From NCBI GenBank assembly GCA_022316685.1, contig JAKJHU010000005.1, positions 12,440,707 to 12,504,706 of the forward strand: 64,000 nt of DNA. Direction: 5' to 3'. This document shows positions 45,860 through 58,030 of the stretch, piece after piece (positions within the stretch are counted from its first letter, which is position 1; each line of letters opens with the position of its first letter). The position numbers and the translations under genes are program-made. Under the pieces are notes generated by a model. The model was given only the letters and a program-made list of their open reading frames with translations, ran no database searches and was not told the DNA's origin. Source of the stretch: Progne subis subis. Its lineage: Eukaryota; Chordata; Aves; Passeriformes; Hirundinidae.

Positions 45860-47740
45860 ATAAAATCATTAACGTTGGAAAAGACCTCCAAGACTGTTGA
45901 ATCTTGCCTTCAAATAAACAACACCTTGTCAACTTGACCATAGCACTAAGTGCCATGTCCAGTCATTTCTTGAACATTCCCAGGGGTAGCAACTCCACCA
46001 CCACCCTGGGCAGCCCATTCTAATGCTTAACCACCCTTTCGGTGAAGGAATTCTTTCTGATATCCAACCTGAACATCCCCAGTGCAGCTTGAGGGTTCTC
46101 CTCTTAATTCTTTTGCTGGTTCTCTGGGAGAAGAAACCAATCTTCACCTGGCTACACCCTCCCTTCAGGGAGTTGTGGAGGTCTACCCTTAACCTCCCTT
46201 TCTCCAGGCTATACACCCCCAGCTCTCTTAGCTGCTCTTCACAAGATTTGTGCTCCAGACCCTTCCCCACCTCTGTTGCCCTTCTCTGGACCCGCTCCAG
46301 CCCCTCAATGTCCTTCCTGTACTGAGGGGCCCGGAACTGGGCACAGCACTCGAGATGTCCAGGCCAGGATGCCATTGCCTTCTTGGCCACCTGGGCACAG
46401 CTGCCTCATGTTCAGCTGCTGTTGCCCATCACCCCCAGGTCCTTTTCTGCCAGGCCACTTTCCAGGTGCTGTTCCCCAGCCTGTAGAACTGCCTGGGATT
46501 GTTGTAACCCAAGTGCAGAACTTCAAACTTGGCCTTGTTGAACCTCATACCACTGGCCTCAGCCCATTGATCCAGCCTGTCCAGATGTCTCTGGAGAGCC
46601 TTCCTATCTTCCAGCAGGTCAACACTCCAACCCAATTTGGTGTCACCTGCAAACTGACTGAGGGTGCACTTGATCCCCTCATCCAGGTTATTGATAAAGA
46701 TATTAGACAGACTGGCCCCAGCACTGAGCCCAGAGTAACACCACCCATGATGGGCCTACAGCTGGATGAACTCCATTCACCAGCAGCCTCTGGGCCCAGC
46801 TTTCCAGCCATCTACCCAGGGAAGAGTGCACTTGTCCAAGCCACTGGGCTGGCAGTTCCTCCAGGAGAATTCTGTGGGAGAGACTATCAAAGGCTTAAAT
46901 CCAGGTGGGCTATATCCAAAGCTTTTCCCTCATTCAGCAGTTGGGTCACTTGGTCATAAAAGGAGATCAGGTTGTTCAAACAGGGCATGCCTTTCCTAAA
47001 TGCCTTCTGGCTGGACCTGATCCCCTGGTTGTCTTGTACTTGCTATGTTTTTTTTACTCAAGTTTATTTGCCACATGACCTGCCTTTGCACCAAGGTCAG
47101 GCTGACAAGCTGTAGTTCCCTGGATCCTCCTTCAAACCTTTCTTGTAGGTGAGCATCACTTTTGCTGATATCCAGTCATCTGGGACCTCCCTGGTTAAAC
47201 AGGACTGAGGATGAACGTCAGAGAATGACTGGGCGAGTCCTTCCATCAGCCAGAACCCTTGGGTGAATCCTTCCTCTCCAGCCCTGTAAACTTATGTCTA
47301 GGTGGTTCAACTGGTCATTAACTACTTCCTCCTGGATTGCAGGCTTTTTTCTCTGCTCCCTGCGTCTGTCTACCAGCTGGAAGGCCTGGTTGCCCTGAGG
47401 GTGATTGGCCTTTCTGTTAAAGGCTGAGGCAAAGAGGCATTAAGTACCTCAGGCTTTTCATCACCTTTGGTGACAATGTTCCCCTCTGCATGCAATAAAG
47501 GATGGATATTTTCCTTGATCCTCCTTTTGTTGTTCATGTTTTCCTAAAACCCCTTTTTATCCTTTTTATTATCTTTCACAGGGGTGGCCAGACTGAGTTC
47601 TAGCTGAGCTTCCTCCTTTCCCTCTACATGAACTAGCAACACCCTTGTATTCTTCCTGAGTTGCCTACCCCTTCTTCCAAAGGTCAATAACTCTTTTTTT
47701 TCACTGAGTTCCTCCAAGAGCTCCCTATTTTGCCAAGGTG
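45860..47740 (-). mobile_element. CR1 LINE copy, 5'-truncated, with decayed reverse transcriptase ORF
   Basis: Read on the - strand this is the 3' 1.9 kb of CR1, including the reverse-transcriptase half of ORF2 and the 3' UTR. Seen: the end phrase GTTGGAAAAGACCTCCAAGA at about 45876 (complement of the CR1 3' end). Also seen are peptide pieces typical of CR1 ORF2, such as RVQRRATEVGKGLEHKS (about 46.2-46.3 kb), [19 protein letters not shown] (about 46.55 kb) and VTLGSVLGP (about 46.74 kb). The frame is broken repeatedly. The polymerase FADD motif reads Phe-Ala-Gly-Asp, because the first Asp codon is GGT (complement of 46645-46647). The copy is immobile. The right boundary is approximate. Confidence 0.9.
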
Positions 47741-49859
47741 CTTTCAGGGGTGCCAAACATTGGTCAGTTCTGATATAAAAGGAGAACAAAATGTTGCTTC
47801 TCGTGATGAGTTTGAAAATTAGAGTTGACAATACCACAGAGAATATTGTCTGGAAGACTTTCTGGGAGCTGGTTAAGCAATCACTCTTACTACAAAGGAA
47901 AACCAGGTGGGATGTCCTCTGCCTGCATGGGAGGCTTCAGCACCTTTGCACAGAATTGCTGTCATTAGCAATGTAGAAGTGTTGATAGATGTGTCACAAG
48001 TTCTCAGGCTTTTACGGTTTTATTTAGTCAGGGTGCAATCTAGTCCTAACATTTTCACATTCCTCATGTATACGGTGGGCTTAACACTGAGCTCTTTTCC
48101 TTATGCTATTTGGAGCTTTCCAAACTTGAGTGTTTACCAAGGCAAAATTCCCTGTTAAGGAACATGTGAATTTAGGGAAGAAAGAAGAAAGAAAAAAAAA
48201 AAAAAAAGGAGCATTGAGTCCCAAATGCACTTCTTTAAGCCTTGTGCGTAGTGTTAACACAGGAGCCTATTCAAAATAGAGGGAGATTTTAACCACTAGA
48301 CCACAGTGACTCAAACATTTACTAAGATGTATTGCAAAATGCTTTTATTCCCTTCTCTTGCCTTATTATTATGACTGCTGAGCATGAAAAATGCAAATAA
48401 CCTAGGGGAGTGGAGTAAGGGCAAAAATGATAGCTGGGCAGAAAGGGCAGAAAGGATGACTGGAGAGAAACCTTCACTCATCTGCTAAGTTTGTTGCTGG
48501 GCCTGGGACTAATTCAGTGGGGGAGGAAGAGAGAAAAAGAGGAAGCAGCAATTGTGAATGCTTCGCAACCTCAGCAGAAAATACTGATGAGAAATGGCAA
48601 ATATGCAGCTGAGGTTGTTGCTCTTCCTAGAGAATGTGTTGGCGTTGCTGTGTGACCTCTTTTGTCCCTCAGAGGTGTGAGAGCTCAGCAGACAGCTCAG
48701 CCCAGAGGGAATGCCTCCAGGGAAAATGAGGGAGAGAATTTGTTTGGGCAAATTCAGTTAACCCAAATGAATTTAGATTATGTGCATATACCTAGTGATA
48801 GTATTATTTGAAAAGCCATTATTTGATAAATAGACATGCAAACAGCATAAAAACCCAAACAACCGAAACATAGTATGACAGATTTTTCTTACCAATGTCT
48901 CAAAAATTGACCTTTTGCATGTTACAAATTTTTGAAGAGTCTGAATTTCAGATGGGTATATCATGGCAATATTTGAATTTAGGTGTAACTCACATGTGCC
49001 TATACTATAACTGAATTCCATGCACTTCCAATGACATATATAAAGTAATTAAAGTTTATTGATGAATTGTTGACTTTAATAACATAAATCAGTGGCTGTA
49101 TTGGGTTTTTATCTATTTATTTTGCAACTGGAATGGGACATCCTTCTTTTGGGTTCTGTACAAGAAAGTAGTTGGGCTAGCCTTAGTAATCTTAGAGCAC
49201 AACCCTAGAACTATTTGAAAAAATAGATTTAAGATATGTGAAAATAATATGGGGTGTTTTTAGAAGATTTCCAAGCACTTTAAGATAGTTTAATTTTCAA
49301 GAAATAAAATCAATTTTTCCTTTTAATTTTTGCTTTTTCTAAATGACCTTGCAATTGGAATAGAAATGGTTGAGCGAGAATGCAAAAAATGTGCATGTTG
49401 TTCATAAGTTTTCCATTTTAACCTTTCTCTTCTCAAGTAAAATGTTACATCCAAAACCTCTCTTTTTTTCCTGAGTAATTTTTAAAATACCAAATAGTTT
49501 GATAAAGTCTTATTTTTTTGTGTGTGTGTGTGTGAAAAAATATGCTTTAAAAACTTTAGATGTCTTGGCAGAAGAGATGAAATATATGAATTAAGGAGAA
49601 AAGGAGCATATTTGTTGAAATTGCATAGTCAGTTCATTATCATATTCCTAACAGTCATATTTTATGGCTGGATTTTAACAGAGATTTTTACACATATGTA
49701 CAAGTCACATGTGTGTCAAGTCCTAAACTCATGTTTGTGTTCATACATATCCTGCTTTTTGAAAATATATGTGTTTTTCTTCTTCTGGGAAAATTTTAAT
49801 ATTTTCTCTACAGGTTTTTGGGTGATTTGCTGGTCAGATGAAGGTTTGGCACTAACAAA
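47741..49859. other. intergenic sequence, no recognised gene
   Basis: AT-rich. It holds the only A homopolymer of 12 or more bases on the + strand (48192-48207) and a short TG repeat (about 49519-49534). No coding block recognised. Confidence 0.6.
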
Positions 49860-50530
49860 GAATGACAGGCTTCTTGCATCACCCAGGCAGGCAGCCTCAG
49901 TCCAACCTCCAGCTCCCAACAGGATCAGCTATGAGCTCAAACCAACTCCCTCAGGGCTTTTTCCCATCAGGGCTTGAAAACTTCCAAGGACAGAGCCTGC
50001 ACAGCTTCTCTGGTTGACTGGTCCCACTGTCTACATAGAGAAGGAGGTTTTCATTTTATTCTGTCTGTAGGTCTCCTGTTTCAGTCTCCTGTTTCACCTT
50101 CTGCTTCTTGTGTCTCAGCCTTTCGCTGTGTACCACCAGTAAGAGCCCATCTCCACAGTCTTACTGATGGCCTCATAAGTGGTGGAGGGCTGCTGCTGGA
50201 GGGCCCCTGAAGCTGTCCCTGCTCCAAGCTGGAAATGTCATAGTCCCTCAACTTCGCACAGAAGACCCAAACATCCAGCTCCAACCATCTCGGTGTCCCC
50301 TGCTGAGCTAGTTTCAGTTTGTCACCATCTCTCCTGTACTGGGGTGTGTGCCCCAAACTGGATACAGTGTTTAGGTGTGGTTCAAACCAAGCAGAGGGGT
50401 ATAATAACGTCCCTCAATCCCCTGGCTGTGCTTCCATCTCTATAGAGCCTGCTGGCCATCTTGCAAGCCCACCACATTCCCAGCGCACTGGGAACACCCA
50501 GTTTCTGTCACTGGGTTAGTGATAAAAGTG
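49860..50530 (-). mobile_element. CR1 LINE fragment, antisense
   Basis: Read on the - strand it follows the CR1 3' half. The + strand phrases AACAGGATCAGCTATGAGC, GGGCTTGAAAACTTCCAAGGA, ACTGGGGTGTGTGCCCCAAACTGGATACAGTGTTTAGGTG and TGCTGGCCATCTTGC are complements of CR1 sequence in the right order. It belongs to a different, more diverged CR1 subfamily than the 45.9-kb copy. ORF2 is broken. Confidence 0.85.
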
Positions 50531-51019
50531 TCCATGTCAATATTTATAATGGGAAGCTGTTGCAGGCTCTCTGGCAGACATTTTAAACATATACAGTCGC
50601 AACAAGCAGCAGTAGTGCTAGCGTGACTAGAACTGCTGAGGGCTTTTTATCAAAGATGAAAGGAGAACAGCGGCGTAGAGGTTGTGCAAGAAAAAACTTT
50701 GAAGCAAAGAGCGGGATTTAAGATTCTGTACCGATGCTAAAGTCCTTGTTTAGTATAGTGCCGCAAAAAAACCCGTCTGATGCTTAACTTTGGCAACTAT
50801 TTGTTTTCAAGATGTTTAAGATATTTTCTGGCCACTTAAAGGTGATTTTTGCTTCTGACAGCACTGTCCTTACAAAAGCAGCTCATATCATATGCTTTCT
50901 GCCTGTGAAGCAGTTTATCTGGGGGGCTCCAAACACTTTAGAGGAATTAATTACTAAATTTTAATAAAATTCCTCTGATGTAGTTATTCATTGTGTACCT
51001 CCTTTAAAAGTGTGGAGGT

Positions 51020-51125
51020 AAAGCTGTGGAAGAAGTGGGTTCAAAGTCAAGTGGTAAGTCAGTGCCAGAATCAAGCCTGGAGCCTCTGAGTACTGATTCC
51101 CTGCTAAAAGGCTTTCAGTTTCAAG
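51020..51125 (+). repeat. possible MIR-like fragment
   Basis: GTCAAGTGGTAAGTCAGTGCCAGAATCAAGCCTGGAGCCTCTGAGTACTGATTCCCTGCT resembles the end of a MIR SINE (the GCAAGTCAGTGGCAGAGC...GAGTCC...GTGC pattern). Short and diverged. Confidence 0.35.
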
Positions 51126-51768
51126 TTGTCCATCAGCACTTTATTTTCAAAATCTTACACTGGGATTTAGCCAAGTGGTAAAGGCAGCAGATTTCCTCCC
51201 CTTAGACTTTGACAGTAACACTCCCACAAGGGTGACTTGACCTGGGGTAGAGAGAAATAAAAAAGCAAGGTGTATATAACACTACTTTTTTCTCAACACT
51301 ACATTCAAAGACTGATTAATGCTCTCCGTTTCAAATTAACTTCATTAACTGAAACAAGTTAAAATAGAAAAGAATGCCCACAGAGGAAGCTGGAACATCT
51401 TTATGGCTTAGAAGGAAAAGTTTATGGTTGTGAGAGTCAGTAGCTTGCAATCATAAATGTTAAGTGCCAATAACACCTGGTTTGCCTGCAACAGGTGCAC
51501 TTGGTAGATATGAATCATATTGGTTGACAGAGTCTCATCTCATCCCACTTGTGGTGTCTACAGCCTGTGACAGGAATCATGCAACCAAGAGGTTTGTTGG
51601 TAAGAGATATGTTTCAGTGGCTTTCCCATGCCTTCTGGTACATTCATTGGTTATTTAGTCATCTGAGTAGGCAAAGAAAAGTTCAGACGATACCTTGCTC
51701 TCCTGTCTGGTAAGAAACAAAAACCCACAGAGCATTTTGAATAAAAAAATACAGTGCCTAATGGGATT

Positions 51769-53060
51769 TTATTGCAAATAACCTGCAAATTGGGGGACTT
51801 TTTTTTCCTTTTTCTGTGACAACAAAGAAAAAATAAAGATGCTATGTCTTAAATTTTTAACCGGACGGAGGTTTTCTACTGTGCAATTCCTAACTCGGAT
51901 GAAATCTGCTGTAGGAGCACAATGGAAAAGTAGTTTGACTGGCCTGCTTTTACCAAGTGTCACTCATCTCTGTGAGCTGCCCTCATGTTCAGATGTGCTC
52001 CAGTACATATGACTCTGACTTTTCTGCTTACAGCAATCTTTTATTTCCTCACAGACAGCTTGCCACAGGAACAGGAATTGGAAATTCCTAAATATTTTTG
52101 GTTCCCCCCAGCAAATGTTCCTATGTCCTTGTAGCCATGTTGGCAGGAAGTCCCTTCAGAAATTCTTTTTATGCTCCAGCCTTCCATAACTACCTGTGTG
52201 GAAACCTAGTGATTTCTACAGCCTGAAGAACTGCACAACAATAACAATATAAATAATTTCTTTTAACTCTCTGCATCACTTACCCTACTGCAATTTCTAT
52301 TCCTGAGTTGTGCATCTACCTCAAACGTTAGTGACAGTTTCTGACTCTTTGCCACTCCTGCGGCCATAAGAAGCTAGTAAAACTAGGAGAACAATGTTTT
52401 TATACTGTGAAATTTGTAATGAATATTTTGACCTAATATTCCTGGACACTACTTAATTTACTGATCTCTGTGCATATTGAATCACTATTGCCCCTGTTTC
52501 ACATAGTAATATTTTCAATTCTGTACCAATGTTCCAAACACTGTGCTTGAATCCTCTTCTTTCTCTTTATTTTATCACATTTCATTGTTTGTTCTTTCCC
52601 TTTTTGTTTTACATGACTGAGAAAGAAATGTGTTTTCCCTATGTAAATCATAATCTAAGCTATTTATGTTGAATCCCTTATCAGTCAAGCCACACTGCAA
52701 AGCATTGTTTGTACTAAAATCCATGTTTGTGTTGATATCCATCTTCCTATAAGACCTTCTTTCACCCCGGCAATTCTTGACCATTCTTTTCGCTCTTTTC
52801 TCTTTAGTCTCGCAAATTCTTTCTGTTGTTTGTTGGTGATGGCTATGTTTTGTAATATTCCACGCAAAACTGCCATTGATCCAAACAAAAGCATTCCTAA
52901 ATCCATTATATTATTCACCATTCCCTCCCTCATCTGTCAAACTATTGTGTTCTGTTTGTGACCACAGCTGAACATTAAGCATAAACTGCCTTTGAACATG
53001 TTGTTCATCTCCTTTTTTTAAGTTCATTTGCAGCAACAGAGGTATTAAGTAAATCAGTTG
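51769..53060 (-). mobile_element. possible decayed retroelement, unrecognised
   Basis: Read on the - strand the DNA is purine-rich and full of short protein-like frames broken by stops and frame changes. Examples are 52685-52933, 52575-52784 (overlapping, different frame), 51769-51963, and a further frame ending just left of 53060. The predicted pieces have clusters of basic residues, a hydrophobic stretch and Asn-linked glycosylation-type sites, which would fit an old retroviral envelope-like or other retroelement gene. I cannot assign a family and see no long terminal repeats. All frames are disrupted. Confidence 0.25.
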
Positions 53061-56000
53061 ACTACTTTCCATTCCAATATTATTAATGGAAATTTAGCTA
53101 CAAAGATGCATCTACTTACTCTTGTCTTACCTCATGTCTTGAAATGATACATTAGAGAGAAGACTTTACAGACATTTGTCTTAGCTATGGGTTACAAAAG
53201 TGGAAAATTACTCTCTCAGTAAAAAGAGGAAAAAAGAAAATGGAAAACAACATAAAATAAGTTTTTGGTATATTTTGAAGGATATACGAGTGCTTTTCAA
53301 TGCTGGTGCAAAATAACTTGGGAATGTAATGCAAATATTTGTCAATGAAAATGGTCCATAACTTAAAACTAAATTGAGAGTGGAAATGTTAAAAACAAAC
53401 AATCAATCAAACAAAATGCGTGCAGCCACAATGGAAACTTTCCTTAGATTCAAAGGTGATGTCCCTTGTGGCTGGAAGTGGTTGAGGATGTGGTAGATCT
53501 CTCCTGCCCACACTGGCACAAGTTCTGAAGTGGATGGACTATGAATGCATTGTGCTGGCACATCCTCCTTCCACAAAAGATTCATCTTTGTAGCAAAATA
53601 TCCTCTTCTGGATGTGCTGATGCCTGTTGCTCTGCGTGAACAAAGCTTTCAAGTATCTCCCTGTAGACTGACATGACTCATCTGTTTTTTGTTTCTACAC
53701 ATCTACCAAGACTACTAGAGAGCCCTATAATTATAACTGGCGTTCGTGGCACCAGCAAGGCCCAAATTAATTTTTTTAAAGGATGTCCTACAGGTGGCAC
53801 TGTAATTTCAGTGTCATGAATAGTAAAGCATGGAGATCTCTATATATCTCCTCTACCTCTGAGCCCTGGAATTTTGCTGTGACAGAGAAAGAGATCTTTG
53901 AAAATGCAGGAGAATCCCTAAGCAGCAGTGTCCGTCCATCCTGCTGCGAGGAAACTAGTCTGTAATATTCCAGTGAGTCAAAAAGGAAAAAAGAATTTCA
54001 AAGTATGTGATGGCCTGCCTTATTTTTAGCAACGCCTATCACTTTGAAAAAGGATGAAATTTAACAGAGTGCATGCTTTGTCTTTATAGACCAATGTGAT
54101 ATGTGAAATAAGTAAAGAGCTCTATAAATAAAGCAATGAAAAGTTACTTGGATATTTGTGCTAGATGTTTATTAAATCTTGAAGTCCACATACCTTTAGC
54201 TAACCAAAACTGTTGAACACACAAGCCGGAAAAGTACCCAAAAATACAAGGTCCTGAATTTTCATTTCCCTTTTTCCACAAGCCTAGTGAATATGTAACT
54301 TACCGAAGCGTCTGTCTCCTATTTTTAACAGGGTTATTAATTTTGGCTTACCACTCTGAAAGTTTGCTAAAAAGGAGATGTGGTAACCAAAGATGGTTGA
54401 TTTGAAACGATTAGCTTCATGTGCTTGTCTGCAGATCTTGCTGTCATCGCTGCTTGGATGAGGTTTCCTGGGACACACCTTGCAGATGACCCAGAAAATC
54501 CAAACCGACAGCACTCCACGTCCCGTCTTTCCTTCTGTCCCAAGGGCTCCCTGGCCTTGATGTGGCTGGGTTCAGGCTCTACCACACCTTGGGGTTCAGG
54601 AGCAAACGCTGGGGCCCCCAGGAGACTGGGACTGGAGAGGTGTTCTGAGGAATGTATTAGCAAGGGAGGCTATGCTGATGCTTGGAGAGTGCCATTTGTC
54701 ACGGAGACTGTTGTATACTTTCTTCTGTCTCCTACAAGCCTCTGCTCAGGAATGTATGAGAGTACATTTTTAAAACCAATTTCCATTTGGGAAACAAACA
54801 AAAACTATTAAAATTTAGCTATCTGGGAATATTTCTAATATTTTATTCACATCTCCTACCCCATTTCCAGATGTCTGCGTTCTAGCATTAACACTTCTGG
54901 CAGGCAAGGCTTTTAGCACTTGCTTTGATGCCTGACTTGTGGTTTGTGTATTCATGGATTGTAAAAGAGATATGAGTTTCCTCTTGGGCAATTTCAGCAT
55001 TGCAACTGATTTCTGTAAGAGTTTCCTCTCTGCTTTGTGAGGTGTGCGGAGCTGATGGGACAACTGTGGCTATTCGTCAGAGTTCCTTGCTGGTAAGGTT
55101 GTGGCTTCTTTCTTTTTGCTTAAGTGACAAATGTTAGTTATTTCTGTCTAGTCACATCTATTTCTTTTTCTTTTTAAAAGTACAGTATAATTTTAGCTGA
55201 TAAGAAACAATGTTCACTTGGTATGACTAAAGGAAGTTCACAGGGTAAAGTAGCTGCCTGTTTTTAAAGGCCTGTGTGAAAGATCTAATGTTCTCCCTTC
55301 CCCCTCTCTACTTTGGTTAAAAATGCAAATGGATCAGTAAAAAATAATGAAATAATTAGAAAAAAAAATTTGTTGAGTGAGGACAAGGGACAACATGTAT
55401 ATGAATTATTCTCTTCTGGACGAATTTAATTCAGTTATATTTTAAGATCCATCAAGGGACATAATGATATGAACATTTCATGACTGTTTCATGTACATGT
55501 GATATTTGTGAAGACAAATGTGTAATATGGAAATTGAAGCAATTCCCTTATTGATTTTGGGTTCCTAAAGAAAAAGTGTGCAAATATAGTGTTGTGTGTG
55601 GAGAATTTAGAGTGCAATATGGGAGTACATTTTATTGTGCTGTGGTGAGCACAATAATGTACAACATTGAGCAGAATTATTTCTGTTTTTAATGAAAAGG
55701 ATTTGTGTATTTTTGTGGGAAGAATTTTAGAGTCCATTAATTTTAATGTTTCTCTCATGCACATTAAATTGAATGAGTAAAGACATGGCTAAAGGACAGT
55801 GTGAATGACCTTACCCATAAAAAAGGACAGCTGGAATTAGAATCTCCTGTCCTTTGTGCTGAAACAGAAAACTCAAACCCCTGTCTGCATCTCTGGATTC
55901 GAGTTTTCCTTGACAAAATGTGCCCCCGGAGAAAGTGGAGATTAGCATCTAGTTTAATTATTCACTTTCCTACTTTCTTTCAACAAGTTCTTTTTGAAGT

Positions 56001-57399
56001 GTAGGGCTCTGGAGTATTAATTTGGTTTCTTGAAAGGCTTATTGTCCCCGTGCAGGAACTGCAGTTCAGTTTGGCAGGATTTTCCCATCTGCCAGTTATG
56101 CCAATGTTCAATGATTTGCAAAAATTCCAAAAGAAGAGAGAAATTCTTTTGTGACTTCTCATGGAATGGCCTTTCTGTACCCTCCCCCGTGGTGAAACTT
56201 TCTAGATGCAAAAACCGGCGGAAAGGAGATTCCCACAGTGCCGCTCTCGGTGTTGACCCTGGTGGCAGAGCTGCACGCCGTGTGACCAGGTGTGAGTCCT
56301 GTGGCATGTGGAGGCTGTGTGCCTGAGGTCAGGCACGCTGGAGCTGTCTGCTTTCAAATGCTGCATCACCTTTGCTTTGCCCAGCTTGGTGCCTCACTGC
56401 TGCCCCTTTGCCATCACAGGGTGGTGGAGGCTCTGTTTTACTTTACAAATGGCAAGAGCTATTAACACCAGGCTGCTAATGTTCATGTGAACTTTGGGTT
56501 CTAGCTGTTTGCTTCTTGCCCTGACGCATACTGGGAGACCTGATTTCTTGCAGGGCTGTCTAGTTGCCCGAACACAACATTTGCTTCTCACGTCTTTGGG
56601 TGTGTTTCCTTGTATGTGCAGCAGCTGTGTGCTGCCTGCTCAGTATGGCAGGCTCTCCACCAGCCCTGTGCAGTCCCTGCAAGGTGATGGGGGAAGGCAT
56701 CAAGCCTGTACAGGCTGAAGGACTTTCTCATTTTTTAAAATGCTCTGTTTTGTCCTTGTTGTTTCCAGATGTTTCCCCTTGTCCCAGAAATCCGTCCTTT
56801 ACACCCTCCCCCGTGATGTCTCTGAAGTGACTTGATTGTGGGTTAGTGGGACAAGGTCTGCTGTGGATAAAGACAGGGCTGCAGGCCACTGTACAGACAG
56901 CAGTATTGTGCACTCGCTTGATTAAATAGCATGGATTTGCAGCCTGCTGCTCAGCAGTTTGTCATGGGAGGTCCTAGGACATTCTCAGTTGCTGTTGGAT
57001 CCTGTGGTACGAGCAGTAACCAAGGAAAGGGCTGTGACATGCTGAATAGTTTCACTGTTTTGTGCACTCCTTGAAGAACACTCTTCAGGGAGTCACTCAG
57101 CCCCCTGTTAACTCAGGAGTGCTGTTTACAGGCCAGTGGAGCAAGTACTGGTTTCATGCCTGGAGAAGGTGTCCTTCCTGATGCGTCACTTAAATGCTGA
57201 TAAAATCATGCCGGGTGTTGCACAATCACTAGACAGGGAGATGGGCACAGAGGTAATGTTGCGTGTGAAACTATACCTATTACCCCTTTCTGTATCTCAG
57301 TTCCTTCTTGCCTGAAGGAGAGCCACATTTTTTTCTCTTAAGAATTTCTCTGGAAAGCAGTATATGCAGTTAAAGACACAGCTCATCAAAGTGTGTGCA
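53061..57399. other. intergenic sequence, no recognised gene
   Basis: Mixed AT-rich DNA with two GC-richer patches: about 54.42-54.66 kb (open frames on both strands) and about 56.21-56.28 kb (a small CpG cluster). No recognised protein or RNA gene. Confidence 0.55.
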
Positions 57400-57654
57400 C
57401 TGTGTTTATGCCTTAGCGACATGGGTTTCTAAAAATATTTCCTTTTTGCAGCCTCCTCTACTCTTTAATTGCTCACTTCTCTTTCCTATCATCAAGTTAG
57501 TCTGGCTGTCCTCCAGTGTCTGTTTCTTTTGCTTTTGCTGTGGGGCATCTCTGGCATACATCTTGTGAACAGGCTGCATCTGTCCTCCTCCAGCTCTATC
57601 CCCTGCATCTGGCTTAGCTGAGTCATGCTTTCCCTGTGCTTATGCTTTCAATTA

Positions 57655-58015
57655 TCCCCATATTCTTGTGTCCTTTCTCTCCAAACAGCTCTTGTGGGTT
57701 CCTTCTGGGGGGGAAGAAAAGTCAGCATGATGACATGGCCTTGACTCACCTGCTAATTCTACAACTGCTTCTTCTGCAGATGTGGCTTCCTCATCAGGGC
57801 AGAGCTCATCTTCCTTTGACTTCTCCACCTTGCTTTTCTCCAAAACCTCCTCTAGTCTTTCTCTTATCTGCCTTCATTTTATCCTGGCATTTACCTTCAA
57901 CTTTGTCTGAAAATCTCTTCTCAAAACCTTCTGTCTGTGATTCTATCTGCAAATGGTTCTCCATCTGTTTTCTGAAAACATGTGTAAAATGTCTTTCAGA
58001 AGGTCCTGGTATACC
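57655..58015 (-). pseudogene. unrecognised purine-rich coding-like block, frameshifted
   Basis: Two overlapping - strand frames are open: 69 codons (complement of 57809-58015) and 73 codons (complement of 57655-57873). Both are rich in Lys, Glu, Asp and Gln, and together they look like one helical protein interrupted by a single frame change. The second frame includes LEEVLEKSKVEKSKEDE and then an acidic Ala/Glu stretch. A consensus splice donor, CAG|GTGAGT, sits at the complement of 57750/57749. No family is recognised. Low-complexity purine bias alone can mimic coding sequence, so confidence is low. Confidence 0.25.
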
Positions 58016-58030
58016 TCAACATGCTGTTTT

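Noticed and set aside
46276..46959. 227-codon + strand open frame
   Set aside because: It is the complement of the CR1 reverse-transcriptase region. The length comes from the composition of the repeat.
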